Positions 13,632 through 22,736 are shown, counted from the first letter of the stretch. The stretch: DNA of 64,000 bases from Thiocapsa bogorovii (GCF_021228795.1 NZ_CP089309.1:1798001-1862000), one strand, 5' to 3'. Notes: generated by a model not told the origin, from the sequence alone. Numbers and translations: made by a program.

Positions 13632-15029
13632 ATGACCACCAGAGAATTCGACAGCATCGTCATCGGAACCGGACCCGCCGGAGAAGGCGCGGCAATGAAG
13701 CTCGCCAAGGCCGGGCATCGGATCGCCGTAGTCGAGGCCCACAACGCGGTCGGCGGCGGCTGCACCCATTGGGGCACCATCCCCAGCAAGGCGCTGCGCC
13801 ACTCGATCCAGATGCTTGCGGACTATCGGCGCAACCCCCTGTTCCAGCACACGCAGCATCAGATCGAAGCGGAATTTCCCGACCTTCTGCGCGCCGCGGA
13901 CGGCGTGATCAACGAGCAGGTCCGCACCCGGTATCGCTATTATCAGCGCAATCGGGTCGAGGTCGTGTTCGGACGTGCGCGCTTCCTCGGCGAGGATCGG
14001 GTCGAGGTCCAACGCCCGGGCGGCATGACCGAAGAGCTGCGCGCTCAGCACATCGTCATCGCCACGGGATCGCGACCCTACCATCCGCCGGATGTGGATT
14101 TCACTCACCCGCGCATCCGCGACAGCGACTCCGTCCTCGGACTGAAGCACACACCGCGATCCATGACCATCTATGGTGCAGGGGTCATCGGCTGCGAGTA
14201 CGCCTCGATCATGGGCGCGCTCGATGTGAAGGTGAATCTGGTCGATACACGCGACCGACTCCTGTCCTTCCTCGACGACGAGATCACGGACGCACTCGGC
14301 TATCACCTGCGCCAGCAAGGCGTGGTGATCCGACACAACGAGACCTACGAGCGCGTCGAGGCCGATGACAAGGGTGTGGTGCTGCACTGCAAGTCAGGCA
14401 AGAAATTCAAGACCGACATCCTGCTTTGGGCCAACGGACGGACCGGCAATACCCACGACCTGGGGCTCGAGAGCATCGGACTGACACCCAATCAGCGCGG
14501 ACAGCTCGAGGTCAACAAGAGCTACCAGACCGCCTTGCCGCACATCTATGCCGTCGGCGACGTGGTCGGCCAGCCCGCACTGGCCAGTGCCAGCTACGAT
14601 CAGGGGCGATTCGTCGGTGCGCACATCGCCGACGGCGCCTGCGACTGGTCGCTGATCGAGGAATTCCCGACCGGGATCTATACGGTCCCGGAGATCAGCT
14701 CCGTGGGCCGGACCGAGCGCGAGCTCACAGCTCGGCAGATCCCCTACGAAGTCGCCCAGGCAGACTTCAAGAGTATCGCTCGCGCCCAAATCACGGGACA
14801 CACGGTCGGCATGCTCAAGCTCCTGTTCCACCGCGAGACCTTGGAGATCTTGGGAATTCACTGCTTCGGCGAACAGGCCGCCGAGATCGTCCATATCGGT
14901 CAGGCGATCATGTCCCAGCGCGGCGAGGCCAACAGCATCCGTTACTTCACCGAGACCACCTTCAACTATCCCACGATGGCGGAAGCCTATCGGGTCGCCG
15001 CACTCAACGGCTTGAATCGGCTCTTCTAA
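13632..15029 (+). CDS. sthA: Soluble pyridine nucleotide transhydrogenase
   Basis: A 465-residue flavoprotein (E. coli SthA has 466). It interconverts NADPH + NAD+ with NADP+ + NADH in the cytoplasm. Seen in order: the FAD-binding [10 protein letters not shown] loop, the diagnostic [17 protein letters not shown] segment in which the second redox cysteine of related disulfide reductases is replaced, the NAD(P)-binding [11 protein letters not shown] loop, the [13 protein letters not shown] motif, and the C-terminal dimer interface with [20 protein letters not shown]. The ATG at 13632 follows CCGGAATCC and gives family length; an upstream extension to 13539 would run into the inverted-repeat region. 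Confidence 0.95.
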   Translation: MTTREFDSIVIGTGPAGEGAAMKLAKAGHRIAVVEAHNAVGGGCTHWGTIPSKALRHSIQMLADYRRNPLFQHTQHQIEAEFPDLLRAADGVINEQVRTRYRYYQRNRVEVVFGRARFLGEDRVEVQRPGGMTEELRAQHIVIATGSRPYHPPDVDFTHPRIRDSDSVLGLKHTPRSMTIYGAGVIGCEYASIMGALDVKVNLVDTRDRLLSFLDDEITDALGYHLRQQGVVIRHNETYERVEADDKGVVLHCKSGKKFKTDILLWANGRTGNTHDLGLESIGLTPNQRGQLEVNKSYQTALPHIYAVGDVVGQPALASASYDQGRFVGAHIADGACDWSLIEEFPTGIYTVPEISSVGRTERELTARQIPYEVAQADFKSIARAQITGHTVGMLKLLFHRETLEILGIHCFGEQAAEIVHIGQAIMSQRGEANSIRYFTETTFNYPTMAEAYRVAALNGLNRLF

Positions 15030-15183
15030 CTGAACCGCGTCCGGAATGACATGCAGCCTCTCATGTCGATGAATCATCCTGCCGATCAACGGGCCCCGCG
15101 GTCGACGCGGTTCAGAAAAACAGAAATTTCATTGGCTTAATTCGCGATGAGGGGGTGCACTTCGTTGCGGGCACAACTTTCGG

Positions 15184-15211
15184 TTGATATGTTAGCAAAT
15201 ACTTATATAAT
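15184..15211 (+). promoter_or_regulatory. Strong sigma-70 promoter candidate
   Basis: TTGATA (15184-15189), a 16-base spacer, and a perfect TATAAT (15206-15211), inside an AT-rich stretch unlike its surroundings. It points at the repeat-protein gene starting at 15419 and predicts a ~200-base leader. The rest of the 389-base gap after sthA (15030-15418) holds no gene; a lone TTGACA at 15357-15362 has no matching -10 box. Confidence 0.65.
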
Positions 15212-15418
15212 GATTCCCTAATCAGGACGGCGATCGAAGGGCAACGACAATAATCAGCTTGCTGCCGACACCCCGACGCTGTTGCCTGCGTCCGTCCTTG
15301 ATGAAGACCCGCGAGTCCCGCTCGACCCAGGCGTCGAACGAGAGCTGCTCCCCGATTGACAGGGAGGACTCGCAAGAAGACCGAAACCCATCAATTTCAA
15401 ATCCTAAAGGTGTGTTCC

Positions 15419-16168
15419 ATGTCCAAGCTCGTCCAAGCAGCCTCGATCATCGCACTTGCCGCCGCCGCGTCCTCCGCCGGTGCCTGGTACAATGCCCCTG
15501 TCGCACCCGTCATGACTCCGGAAATGGCGGAGCAACAGATGCAGGCCAGCTCGGCACGGCATGAGGCCATGGCCGAGCAACGGAACAAGGCCATGGAGGA
15601 CGCGATGGATGCGCACCGCCGGATCATGGAGCAGCATGCCGCCGCTTTCGATCGGATGCCCTCCGAAGCGGCACCGGCCTTCCCGGGATTCCCACCGGCA
15701 CCGGAATTCGGTCAGTACCCGGCCATGGCCGAGATGCCCGCGATGCCCGAATTCGGTCAATACCCGGCTATGCCTGAGATGCCCGCGATGCCTGAATTCG
15801 GTCAGGTTCCGCCCATGCCCGAGATGCCGGCCATGCCCGAGTTCGGACAGTACCCGGCGATGCCTGAATTTCCGAGCGTCACGGAGATGCAATCCCCGAC
15901 CACGCCTGAATTCATGAAGACGCGTCTCGAAGAAATGGATGCCCATCGCGCCAAGGTTGAGCAGGAGATCCAGGAGCGCCGCGATGCCTTCAGGACGATG
16001 AGTGAACAGCGCCGCGCCCAACAGCCGCGCGCCATGGACCGCACCCACATGGCCGGTTATGCACCGCAGATGCACCCGACGATGATGTCGAGACAAGACT
16101 GCGCGCCCAAGACCCCGGCGGCCGACCAGCAGGCCACCGCACCGGCGCCCGCCGCGACTGTACAGTAA
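15419..16168 (+). CDS. Secreted Met/Pro-rich repeat protein
   Basis: A 249-residue exported protein. A signal peptide ends near SSAGA (residue ~22). Residues 30-80 are a Met/Glu/Gln-rich helical, possibly coiled-coil, segment. Residues ~95-152 carry four copies of a 15-residue repeat built on PEFGQYPAMPEMPAM. A second charged helix (~165-200) and a Pro/Ala-rich tail with a single Cys follow. It is not a recognised enzyme. A strong promoter upstream and a perfect hairpin downstream suggest an abundant single-gene transcript. Low complexity, export and ~27 kDa size would fit a sulfur-globule envelope protein of the SgpD kind known from purple sulfur bacteria; metal (copper) binding through methionines is the other reading. 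AAAGG lies 8 bases before the ATG. Confidence 0.6.
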   Translation: MSKLVQAASIIALAAAASSAGAWYNAPVAPVMTPEMAEQQMQASSARHEAMAEQRNKAMEDAMDAHRRIMEQHAAAFDRMPSEAAPAFPGFPPAPEFGQYPAMAEMPAMPEFGQYPAMPEMPAMPEFGQVPPMPEMPAMPEFGQYPAMPEFPSVTEMQSPTTPEFMKTRLEEMDAHRAKVEQEIQERRDAFRTMSEQRRAQQPRAMDRTHMAGYAPQMHPTMMSRQDCAPKTPAADQQATAPAPAATVQ

Positions 16169-16219
16169 AGGCAAGGCACCGCGCGGTGCCGTGCGGGAAA
16201 GAGATGCCTGACGCATGAC

Positions 16220-16247
16220 CCGAAGACCCCGGCAACGGGGTCTTCGG
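16220..16247 (+). terminator. Terminator-like hairpin after the repeat protein
   Basis: A perfect 11-bp stem (CCGAAGACCCC / GGGGTCTTCGG) with a 6-base GGCAAC loop, followed by only a short weak T-run (GCGTTTA). A second perfect GC-rich palindrome lies just before it at 16175-16190. Together they probably end the transcript of the 15419-16168 gene. Confidence 0.65.
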
Positions 16248-16458
16248 CGTTTACGACGCCCGCAAGGGCCTGCACGGCTCAATCCGGCGGCCGGTCTGCG
16301 GCCGCACGCGCGCAAGGATCCGAAGACAAATAGCCCGGTCAAGTGGTTCAATTGCGCATCCGAGAGACGCCGGCACGCCAAGACATGCATCGGGTTTGCG
16401 TTGCGCGAGACGGTTCCGGATCCGCTCCGCATGATCATCAACACAGGAGGACGCTCAC

Positions 16459-17262
16459 TTGATCCAGCCAAATCAGCGAATGGTCGATGTCAGGAGGCTC
16501 GTCCAAGTGACGGGGTTTGCCCTGAGCCTCGGGGTTGCGAGCAGTGCCGTGGCCGAAGGCCCGGACGTCGATCCCGAGGCGGATCGGATCCTGCGCGACA
16601 TGTCGACCTATCTGAGCGGTCTGGCCGCCTTCAGCGTGCGTGCGGAGGTCGATGACGAGGTCATCGATCTCGCCGGTCAGAAGCTGCAACTGAGCAGCTC
16701 GGCAACCCTGATGCTGGAACGACCCGATCATTTCCATGCTCATCGTCAAGGGCCCCTGGCCGATGTGGAGATCCTCTTCGACGGCCAGACCCTGACCCTG
16801 CATGGTCGGCGCGAGCAGATCTATGCCGCCATCGATGCCCCCGGCAGCATCGATGCCGCGCTGACCGAACTGCGCGCCGCGACCGGTCTCGATGCCCCGG
16901 CCGGCGATCTCTTCGTGTCCGATCCCTATCCGGGTCTGATGACCGATGTCACCCGGGGTGCCTATCTCGGGACCGCCTACGTGGACGGAACCGCGGCGCA
17001 CCACCTTGCCTTTCGCGCCGCCACGGTCGATTGGCAGATCTGGGTCCGGACCGGCGATCAACCGCTGCCGTTGAAATACGTCATCACCAGCAAGTGGGTG
17101 ACGGGCGCGCCGCAATACGCCGTGCGGTTTCGTGACTGGAACACCGCGCCGACATTCGAGGCCGGTCAGTTCACCTTCCTTGCGCCCGAGGGCGCGCGGC
17201 AACTCGAGACGCTCTCGGTCGACGACCTGGGTGTGCTCACGATCGAGGAGAATCAGCAATGA
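16459..17262 (+). CDS. DUF2092 secreted protein (cassette copy 1)
   Basis: A 267-residue protein with a signal peptide (cleavage near SSAVA, residue ~31) and a DUF2092 body, a fold related to LolA/LolB-type lipoprotein carriers in profile (an inference from the fold description, not seen directly). Key stretches: LMLERPDHFHAH, ADVEILFDGQTLTLHGR, VDWQIWVRTGDQPLPLKYVI and PQYAVRFRDW. The start is a TTG: AGGAGG ends 8 bases before it, whereas the next ATG (16480) is 29 bases away. It overlaps the next gene by ATGA. A same-length paralogue lies at 41050-41853 and keeps VDWQIW, GD.P.P..YVI and the PQY…RDW core. Confidence 0.75.
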   Translation: MIQPNQRMVDVRRLVQVTGFALSLGVASSAVAEGPDVDPEADRILRDMSTYLSGLAAFSVRAEVDDEVIDLAGQKLQLSSSATLMLERPDHFHAHRQGPLADVEILFDGQTLTLHGRREQIYAAIDAPGSIDAALTELRAATGLDAPAGDLFVSDPYPGLMTDVTRGAYLGTAYVDGTAAHHLAFRAATVDWQIWVRTGDQPLPLKYVITSKWVTGAPQYAVRFRDWNTAPTFEAGQFTFLAPEGARQLETLSVDDLGVLTIEENQQ

Positions 17263-17579
17263 AGACGCGCGGCCCAGTGAATTCCATCGCCCTGGGGACA
17301 GGCCTGATCCTCAGCGCGCTGCTTGTCGACGGTTGGCTGCCGATCGGATTCGCCATCAAGGACGCGCAAGCGGTCGTCGGTCGTCCCATGACACCCGCGA
17401 GCGTCGCAGGCGTCGCGCGCCGGACCACCCGCCGGACCATTCGCCGCACCGCGGTCTATGCGGCCACCCTGCCCGCGGGTTGCCGGTCCGTCGTCATCGA
17501 CGGGACATCCCTGCACAGCTGCGGCGGAACCTACTATCAACCCTACAACGGGCGCTACGTCGTGGTGGATGTGTATTGA
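17259..17579 (+). CDS. Small secreted VGRP-motif protein (cassette copy 1)
   Basis: A 106-residue protein translated from an ATGA overlap with the DUF2092 gene. A signal peptide or anchor (~10-36) ends in KDAQA. The next stretch, VVGRPMTPASVAGVARRTTRRT, is shared with the 70-residue protein at 41850-42062. A C-terminal domain with two cysteines (GCRSVVIDG…HSCGGTYYQPYNGRYVVV) is present only here. It resembles no protein whose function I know. The strict pairing with DUF2092 suggests the two work together, probably in the periplasm. Confidence 0.65.
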   Translation: MKTRGPVNSIALGTGLILSALLVDGWLPIGFAIKDAQAVVGRPMTPASVAGVARRTTRRTIRRTAVYAATLPAGCRSVVIDGTSLHSCGGTYYQPYNGRYVVVDVY

Positions 17580-17946
17580 CGGCATTTCGGCCGGTCCCCG
17601 TGGACCATTAGAGCCACGTCAGGGCCTGCCTTGACTCGAGTGACCTCGCGGTGGCGACGCTTGGAGCGCCGACACCGGCGAGCCGAGGGTCGTCGTCTTG
17701 AACGGCAACCCGCCGGCTGGCCCGGCTCCGCGCACGCGGCCCGCACGACCAGACCGCCAATGGCCGAGGATCGTCGGCCTGATCCCCGAGCGCTCTTGCC
17801 GGGAAAGGATTGCCGCTCACCGGCGCCTGATCCTTGTTGGGTATTCCCCCTCAAGAGACCCAGGTCCGGGGACGTTCCGAGAGCCCCCGGCATCCGCGAG
17901 CAACGTCTATTCTAATGTGGTTCCGATGACCTTGGAGTGAACCCGC
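17580..17946. other. Gap between small secreted protein and hydrolase
   Basis: 367 bases with no supportable gene; short open frames on + are composition-driven. A TATTCT sequence near 17908 could be a -10 box but no good -35 accompanies it. The Shine-Dalgarno for the hydrolase (GGAG, 9 bases before its ATG) lies at the right edge. Confidence 0.35.
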
Positions 17947-19359
17947 ATGAACGCCATTCCGATGCTTGACCGGCGCGCCGGCGACTTCGACGACCCTTCT
18001 CAAACGGCCATGCAACAACGACTCATCAAGATCGGTCTCGCGCTCCTGGCCACCCTTCTGCTCGCCGGCTGCGCCACCAGCGCGCGCCAACTGATGCCGA
18101 CACCGATCCTGTATCAACTTCCAGGCGGACAGCCGGTGTTCGAGGTCACCGAGACGTCTCGGCAGACTCCCGATGTCGACCTTCTTTTCATCACCGACCG
18201 GGCCCCGCCAACGCCCGCGGAGCTCGAGGCGCACGCCAAAGACGAGGCGCGGCCGGCTTACGGCCAAGAGCGTGCCCGGCACATCGCCTTCGGCTCCGTG
18301 CGGGTACGGATGGTGCCGGGGTTGGACTGGGAGACCCTGAGCGAGCAGAGCCAGCTCGCCGAGCGCACCCGGGAGGTCAATCTGGAGCTGGGGCCGGTGC
18401 GGGAATTGGGCGTCTATCCGGAGGAGCCCTACCCGGTGTCCAAGGGCGCCGACGGCAAGGTGCTGCGTGATCGTGCCGAGCTCGCGCGCCACTTCGAGGC
18501 CAAGGCCGAGCTCCAAGGCGAGGTGGAGCGCAGGCTGGCGCAGGCGCCGAAGAAAGAACTCATGCTCTACGTCCACGGCTTCAACGAGACCTTCGCCACC
18601 GCCGCCTTTACCGCCGCGGAACTGTGTCACTTCCTCGGCCGCGAGCAGGTCTGCGCCTTCTTCACCTGGCCCGCCTCCACCACCGGCAATTTCCTGATCT
18701 CCTACACCACCACCACCGAGTCCGCCGACTACGCGGTCGCGCATCTGAAGAAGACGATCCGCACCCTCGCCACGACCCCGGGGCTTGAGCGGTTGCAGAT
18801 CCTGGCCCACAGCCGCGGCACGGCCCTGACCTTGCGCGCCGTGAGCGAGTTGGTGACGGAGGCGATCGCCGCCGGCAAAGAGCCGATCGACCTGTACAAG
18901 ATCGACAACCTGGTTTTGCTCTCGCCGGACATCGACGTGGACATCGCCGGTCAGCAGATCACCGGCTTCCTCTCCGATCCGGAATTGATGACGGTCTGGC
19001 CGGAGGGGCGTCTACCGCGGGTGCTTCAGGGCCGCTTGACCATCTATGCCTCGCCGGAGGACCGCGCCCTATTGGTCTCCCGCATCCTGTTCCGCAGTCG
19101 CAACCGGGTCGGTCAGCTGCGCCCGGAGGACATCCCGGACCGAGCACAGCGCTACTTCGAGGCCGTCGGGCGCATCGACCTGATCACCTACGAGGGCAAG
19201 CGCACCGATGCCTTCGGCCACTCCTACTTCACCACCAATCCGCAGGTCAGCTCAGATCTGATCCAATTGATCCGCTACGGCAAGCAGTTGGGCGAGCCGG
19301 GCCGGGAGCTAACCAAGACCGGACGGGTGACCTGGGAGTTTCCGGTGGATGGGTCATGA
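17947..19359 (+). CDS. Alpha/beta hydrolase lipoprotein, DUF900 type (cassette copy 1)
   Basis: A 470-residue lipoprotein: a hydrophobic run ends in LLLAGC, which would place a lipid anchor on the cysteine. The family core includes VDLLFITDRAP, the oxyanion strand LMLYVHGFNETF, FFTWPAS, the nucleophile elbow LAHSRG and a late GHSYFTTNPQVSSDLI holding the catalytic His candidate. It is likely an esterase, lipase or transacylase facing the periplasm; the substrate is unknown. The ATG at 17947 has GGAG 9 bases upstream; an ATG at 18010 would give a more usual 20-residue lipoprotein signal but lacks a ribosome site. The right-hand cassette carries a broken version. Confidence 0.8.
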   Translation: MNAIPMLDRRAGDFDDPSQTAMQQRLIKIGLALLATLLLAGCATSARQLMPTPILYQLPGGQPVFEVTETSRQTPDVDLLFITDRAPPTPAELEAHAKDEARPAYGQERARHIAFGSVRVRMVPGLDWETLSEQSQLAERTREVNLELGPVRELGVYPEEPYPVSKGADGKVLRDRAELARHFEAKAELQGEVERRLAQAPKKELMLYVHGFNETFATAAFTAAELCHFLGREQVCAFFTWPASTTGNFLISYTTTTESADYAVAHLKKTIRTLATTPGLERLQILAHSRGTALTLRAVSELVTEAIAAGKEPIDLYKIDNLVLLSPDIDVDIAGQQITGFLSDPELMTVWPEGRLPRVLQGRLTIYASPEDRALLVSRILFRSRNRVGQLRPEDIPDRAQRYFEAVGRIDLITYEGKRTDAFGHSYFTTNPQVSSDLIQLIRYGKQLGEPGRELTKTGRVTWEFPVDGS

Positions 19360-19426
19360 GGCAGACACGCGCGTTCTTGGACGACAAACCTTATCCACCC
19401 ACTCCAGACTGACCAGGAATCGATTT

Positions 19427-20206
19427 ATGCACCAAGCCGTCAACACAACGCTGACTGCCATCGCACTGTTTATCGCGATGCTCGTCCTACTGGAGGTGGG
19501 CCGCCGCGTCGGCAACAAACAACTCACCAGAGATCCGGAAGGTGCGCGAGCCGGTACAGGCGCCGTCGAAGGAGCCGTCTTTGCCTTGTTGGGTCTGTTG
19601 ATCGCGTTCACGTTTTCCGGAGCCGCGTCGCGTTTCGATGCGCGCCGCGATCTCCTCGTTCAGGAGAGTAATGCAATCGGTACCGCCTATCTGCGGCTCG
19701 ATCTACTGCCGGCCGACGCCCAGCCGGCGATGCGTGAATTGTTTCGTCGGTACCTGGATGCCCGCTTGGACATCTATAGCAAACTGCCTGACGTGCAGGC
19801 CGCGTATGCCGCACTCAAGACGGCTACGGACCTGCAAACGGACATCTGGAACGCGGCCCTTGCCGACGGCCAACAGACCGGCGCGATGCCGGACGCGATC
19901 AAGCTGCTGTTACCTGCCCTAAACGACATGTTCGACATCGCCAGTTTGCGGACCATGGCGACCCAGATGCATCCGCCGATGGTCATTTATGGACTGCTCT
20001 ATCTCATGGCTATGGCCAGCGCATTGCTGGCCGGATACGGCATGTCCGGCGGTCGCTCGCGCAGCTGGCTCCACGTCATCGCCTTCCCGGCCGTCATGGC
20101 GATTGCGGTGTACATCATCATCGACATCGAGTACCCGCGCCTTGGCTTAATCAAGGTCGACAGCTTCGACAAGGCACTGGTCGACCTCAGGGCGAGCATG
20201 GACTGA
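19427..20206 (+). CDS. DUF4239 (bestrophin-like) membrane protein
   Basis: A 259-residue membrane protein of the DUF4239 family. Two N-terminal hydrophobic segments (IALFIAMLVLLEVGRRVG and AVFALLGLLIAFTFSGA) are followed by a soluble helical region with NAIGTAYLRLDLLP, then two C-terminal segments (VIYGLLYLMAMASALLAGYG; VIAFPAVMAIAVYIIIDIEYPR). The family is compared with bestrophin-type channels; the ion is not known. The ATG at 19427 has AGGA 8-9 bases upstream. It follows the hydrolase gene by 67 bases and may belong to its operon. Confidence 0.8.
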   Translation: MHQAVNTTLTAIALFIAMLVLLEVGRRVGNKQLTRDPEGARAGTGAVEGAVFALLGLLIAFTFSGAASRFDARRDLLVQESNAIGTAYLRLDLLPADAQPAMRELFRRYLDARLDIYSKLPDVQAAYAALKTATDLQTDIWNAALADGQQTGAMPDAIKLLLPALNDMFDIASLRTMATQMHPPMVIYGLLYLMAMASALLAGYGMSGGRSRSWLHVIAFPAVMAIAVYIIIDIEYPRLGLIKVDSFDKALVDLRASMD

Positions 20207-20350
20207 GCTGAAACCGGCGACATCGGAACGCGCAAGCTTCAGCGAGCGCGGGATGACAGAAGTGGCCATGACGACGGAACACAGCAGGCCGTCGGAGACC
20301 TCCACCTGCGCCTTCACCGTAGATCGATCTCATCCGTCGGTCGGCATCCC

Positions 20351-20839
20351 ATGCCGACACGGCTGCCCGCAGGGCAGGCGTGTCGAGGACGGGGCCAATC
20401 CTTGCCATGTCTGCTGGTCGCGCTGACCGCCGGTGCGCTTCTGTCCGGGGTGCGCGTTGCGCAGGGGCAGGAGATCGAGCCACGCACCTACTCCAACGCG
20501 CCGGTTGGCGTGAACTTTCTGATCGTTGGCTCCGCCTTCACGCGGGGTGGTCTGCCATCCGATTCCGCGTTGCCTTTGACCGACCCGGAACTCGATACCT
20601 CCAGCGCGGTGCTGAGCTATGCGCGGGTGTTCGATCTCCGGGGAATGTCGGGCAAGTTCGACGCTATCGCCCCCTACACCTGGCTGTCCGGATCGGCAAA
20701 CTCGGTGGACGGCCCGGTCGATCGGCACAATTCCGTCAATCTGTATGTCAGCCGTGGGGTGTTCGCACGTACCGGCAACGATTTCGATCTCATCGGCATC
20801 GCCATCGCCTGGCAGCTCCGCTGCGGCGGCGGGCTCTAG
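20351..20839 (+). pseudogene. COG4313-type outer-membrane protein with large internal deletion
   Basis: Residues ~40-117 match the N-terminal half of the COG4313 family (annotated as transporter or phenol-degradation meta-pathway protein): EPRTYSNAPVGVNFLIVG, DTSSAVLSYARVFDL and KFDAIAPYTWLSGSA. Directly after this, VDRHNSVNLYVSRGVFARTGNDFDLIGIAIAWQ matches the very C-terminal strands. Family members are about 300 residues, so ~150 residues of beta-barrel are missing in frame. The 162-residue product keeps a signal peptide (to ~39) but cannot form a full barrel. It is most likely a decayed gene, although the frame is intact. Confidence 0.65.
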
Positions 20840-21185
20840 GATCGCCTGGGAGCCGTTAACCGAACCTCCGAAGTTCCGCCTCCGAGATTGCGTAGAATCA
20901 ACGCCATATCGGTGCCCGTCGGCGCGCTCCTGTGCAGATTCGCTTCATCCTGTCGGGCTACGAACTGATCGTGTTTACATCCCTTCCGGCAGCTGGCCTG
21001 GTGGACCGATGGCAGGTTTATTGCGCTGTTGTTTCGCAGGCTTATCGCTTAAACCACCCCAGCTCCAGCAAGTGTTGATTCTTCCGAGGCTGAATCGAAT
21101 ACAAAACAATCGCATACTGCGCTGGTCGCGGTTGAATTGTTCGATAATGAAAGAACCAGCGGCACTGCGGAGGAGGCAGCATTCA
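20840..21185. other. Gap upstream of PPK2
   Basis: 346 bases with no supportable gene. A GATAAT (21143-21148) could serve as a -10 box for the kinase gene, but no convincing -35 sits 16-18 bases before it. AGGAGG at 21171-21176 is the kinase ribosome site. Confidence 0.35.
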
Positions 21186-22085
21186 ATGAACGAGATCAAA
21201 GACGTCATCGACCAAAATGAGTCCACGGAAAACGAGGGAGCTGACGCCGAAACTCCGGCAGCCGAGAGCCGGGCAGCAGAGGTCAGACCCCCAAAGAAAC
21301 GTAAGCATCCGAAAAAGCTGAAGAACAAGAAATACCTGCGCGAACTGGAAGGGCTGCACGTCGAGCTGGTCAAGCTGCAGCAATGGATCATCCATGAAGG
21401 ACTCAAGGTCTGTATCGTATTCGAGGGTCGCGATGGTGCCGGCAAGGGCGGAGCCATCAAGGCGATCACAGAGCGGGTCAGCCCGCGGGTCTTCCGCGTC
21501 GTCGCGCTGCCGGCGCCCACCGAGCGCGAGAAGTCTCAGATGTATATCCAGCGCTACATGCGTCATTTCCCGGCAGCGGGGGAAGTGGTGATCTTCGATC
21601 GCAGTTGGTACAACCGCGCCGGTGTGGAGCGGGTGATGGGCTTCTGTACCGAGAAACAGACCGAACGGTTTCTCGAGTTGGTGCCGCTGACCGAGAAGGC
21701 GATGGTGGATTCCGGCATCATCCTCCTCAAATACTGGCTCGAGGTCAGTCCGCAGGAGCAGACACGACGCCTGGAGGGGCGCATCGAGGACGGGCGCAAG
21801 ACCTGGAAGCTCTCGCCGATGGACCTCAAATCCTACAGCCGCTGGTACAACTACTCGCGGGCGCGCGATGCGATGTTCGCGGCCACCGACACCGATTTCG
21901 CACCCTGGCACATCGCACCGTCCGACGACAAGAAGCGCGCACGCCTCAACATCATCAGCCACCTGCTCGCGACGATTCCCTACAAGACGCTGCCCCACAA
22001 AAAGATAGAGTTGCCGAAGCGGCAGAAGGCCGAGGGCTATCGCGAACCCGACTATCCGTTCAAGTTCATCCCCCGGGCGTTCTGA
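21186..22085 (+). CDS. ppk2: Polyphosphate kinase 2 (PPK2)
   Basis: A 299-residue PPK2-family kinase. Walker A is GRDGAGKGG (81-89), the lid and B region is FDRSWYNR (137-144) followed by AGVERVMGF. The ~50-residue Lys/Glu-rich N-terminus is not conserved. PPK2 enzymes use polyphosphate to phosphorylate nucleotides; the single-domain length of ~300 fits class I (NDP to NTP). The ATG at 21186 has AGGAGG 9 bases upstream; the longer open frame has no similarity. It stands alone, ahead of the ADPRG-repeat gene by 85 bases. Confidence 0.92.
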   Translation: MNEIKDVIDQNESTENEGADAETPAAESRAAEVRPPKKRKHPKKLKNKKYLRELEGLHVELVKLQQWIIHEGLKVCIVFEGRDGAGKGGAIKAITERVSPRVFRVVALPAPTEREKSQMYIQRYMRHFPAAGEVVIFDRSWYNRAGVERVMGFCTEKQTERFLELVPLTEKAMVDSGIILLKYWLEVSPQEQTRRLEGRIEDGRKTWKLSPMDLKSYSRWYNYSRARDAMFAATDTDFAPWHIAPSDDKKRARLNIISHLLATIPYKTLPHKKIELPKRQKAEGYREPDYPFKFIPRAF

Positions 22086-22170
22086 CCGTCCGTCAACGCT
22101 GGCGCCCTCTTGCAACGGGTCGCTCGCTGCGGACGGGACGGAACCGTCGACACACTCCAAGGAGTCAACT

Positions 22171-22431
22171 ATGAACAACATGAATCGTCGCAACCGCAAG
22201 AGCCGAATCGTCGGCCTGCTCTTGGTCCCGGTCCTTCTGAGCCTGCTGCCGGTCAGCTACGCCGCACGCGTAGGCGGTCCCGGCGGCGTGGCCGATCCGC
22301 GCGGTATCGCCGATCCGAGAGGCGTTGCCGATCCACGCGGCATTGCCGATCCGAGAGGGATTGCCGATCCGCGCGGCGTTGCCGACCCCCGAGGCATTGC
22401 CGATCCGCGTGGCCCCCTCGACCCGCGTTAG
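22171..22431 (+). CDS. Small secreted ADPRG-repeat protein
   Basis: An 86-residue protein. A signal peptide ends near SYAA (residue ~32). After VGGPGG the rest is seven perfect ADPRG units separated by I or V (six-residue, 18-base period, ~22291-22428), closing with LDPR. The repeats vary at the third codon position, so selection rather than recent slippage keeps the residues. AAGGAG lies ~7 bases before the ATG. The extended, Pro/Arg/Asp-rich chain cannot form a normal globular fold; a role in binding polyanions or the cell envelope is possible but unproven. Confidence 0.6.
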   Translation: MNNMNRRNRKSRIVGLLLVPVLLSLLPVSYAARVGGPGGVADPRGIADPRGVADPRGIADPRGIADPRGVADPRGIADPRGPLDPR

Positions 22432-22457
22432 TGATCCATTCAGTTCCGGAGGACAAT

Positions 22458-22736
22458 ATGAGCGAAATCCCGCATGAAGACGGCGTGATCGTCACCATTC
22501 TTGAGCGGTTCGAGCAGTTCCGCCTGCCACGGGCGCTCGATCTCAAGGCCAAGGTCGAGCGCGGCGAGCGACTCGAGGATACCGATCTTGCGCATCTCAA
22601 CGAGGTGATGCGGGACGCGGAGGAGATCAAGCGCTTCGTGGACAAGCGGCCGGATCTCCAGTCGCTCTATACGCGCGCCATCGGTCTCTACCAGGAGATC
22701 ACCCGCAAGGCGCTCGAGAACGAGCAAGGCTCCTAA
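22458..22736 (+). CDS. Small helical protein, paralogue A
   Basis: A 92-residue, probably cytoplasmic, all-helical protein without a family name known to me. It is clearly paralogous to the 90-residue protein at 25778-26050: both share DGV or EGV…LLERL or ILERF, RLPR.L.LK.KV..G..L, D.RP or RQP, and end in KALENE. GGAGG lies 5 bases before the ATG. It follows the ADPRG gene by 26 bases, so it may be in the same transcript. Confidence 0.6.
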   Translation: MSEIPHEDGVIVTILERFEQFRLPRALDLKAKVERGERLEDTDLAHLNEVMRDAEEIKRFVDKRPDLQSLYTRAIGLYQEITRKALENEQGS

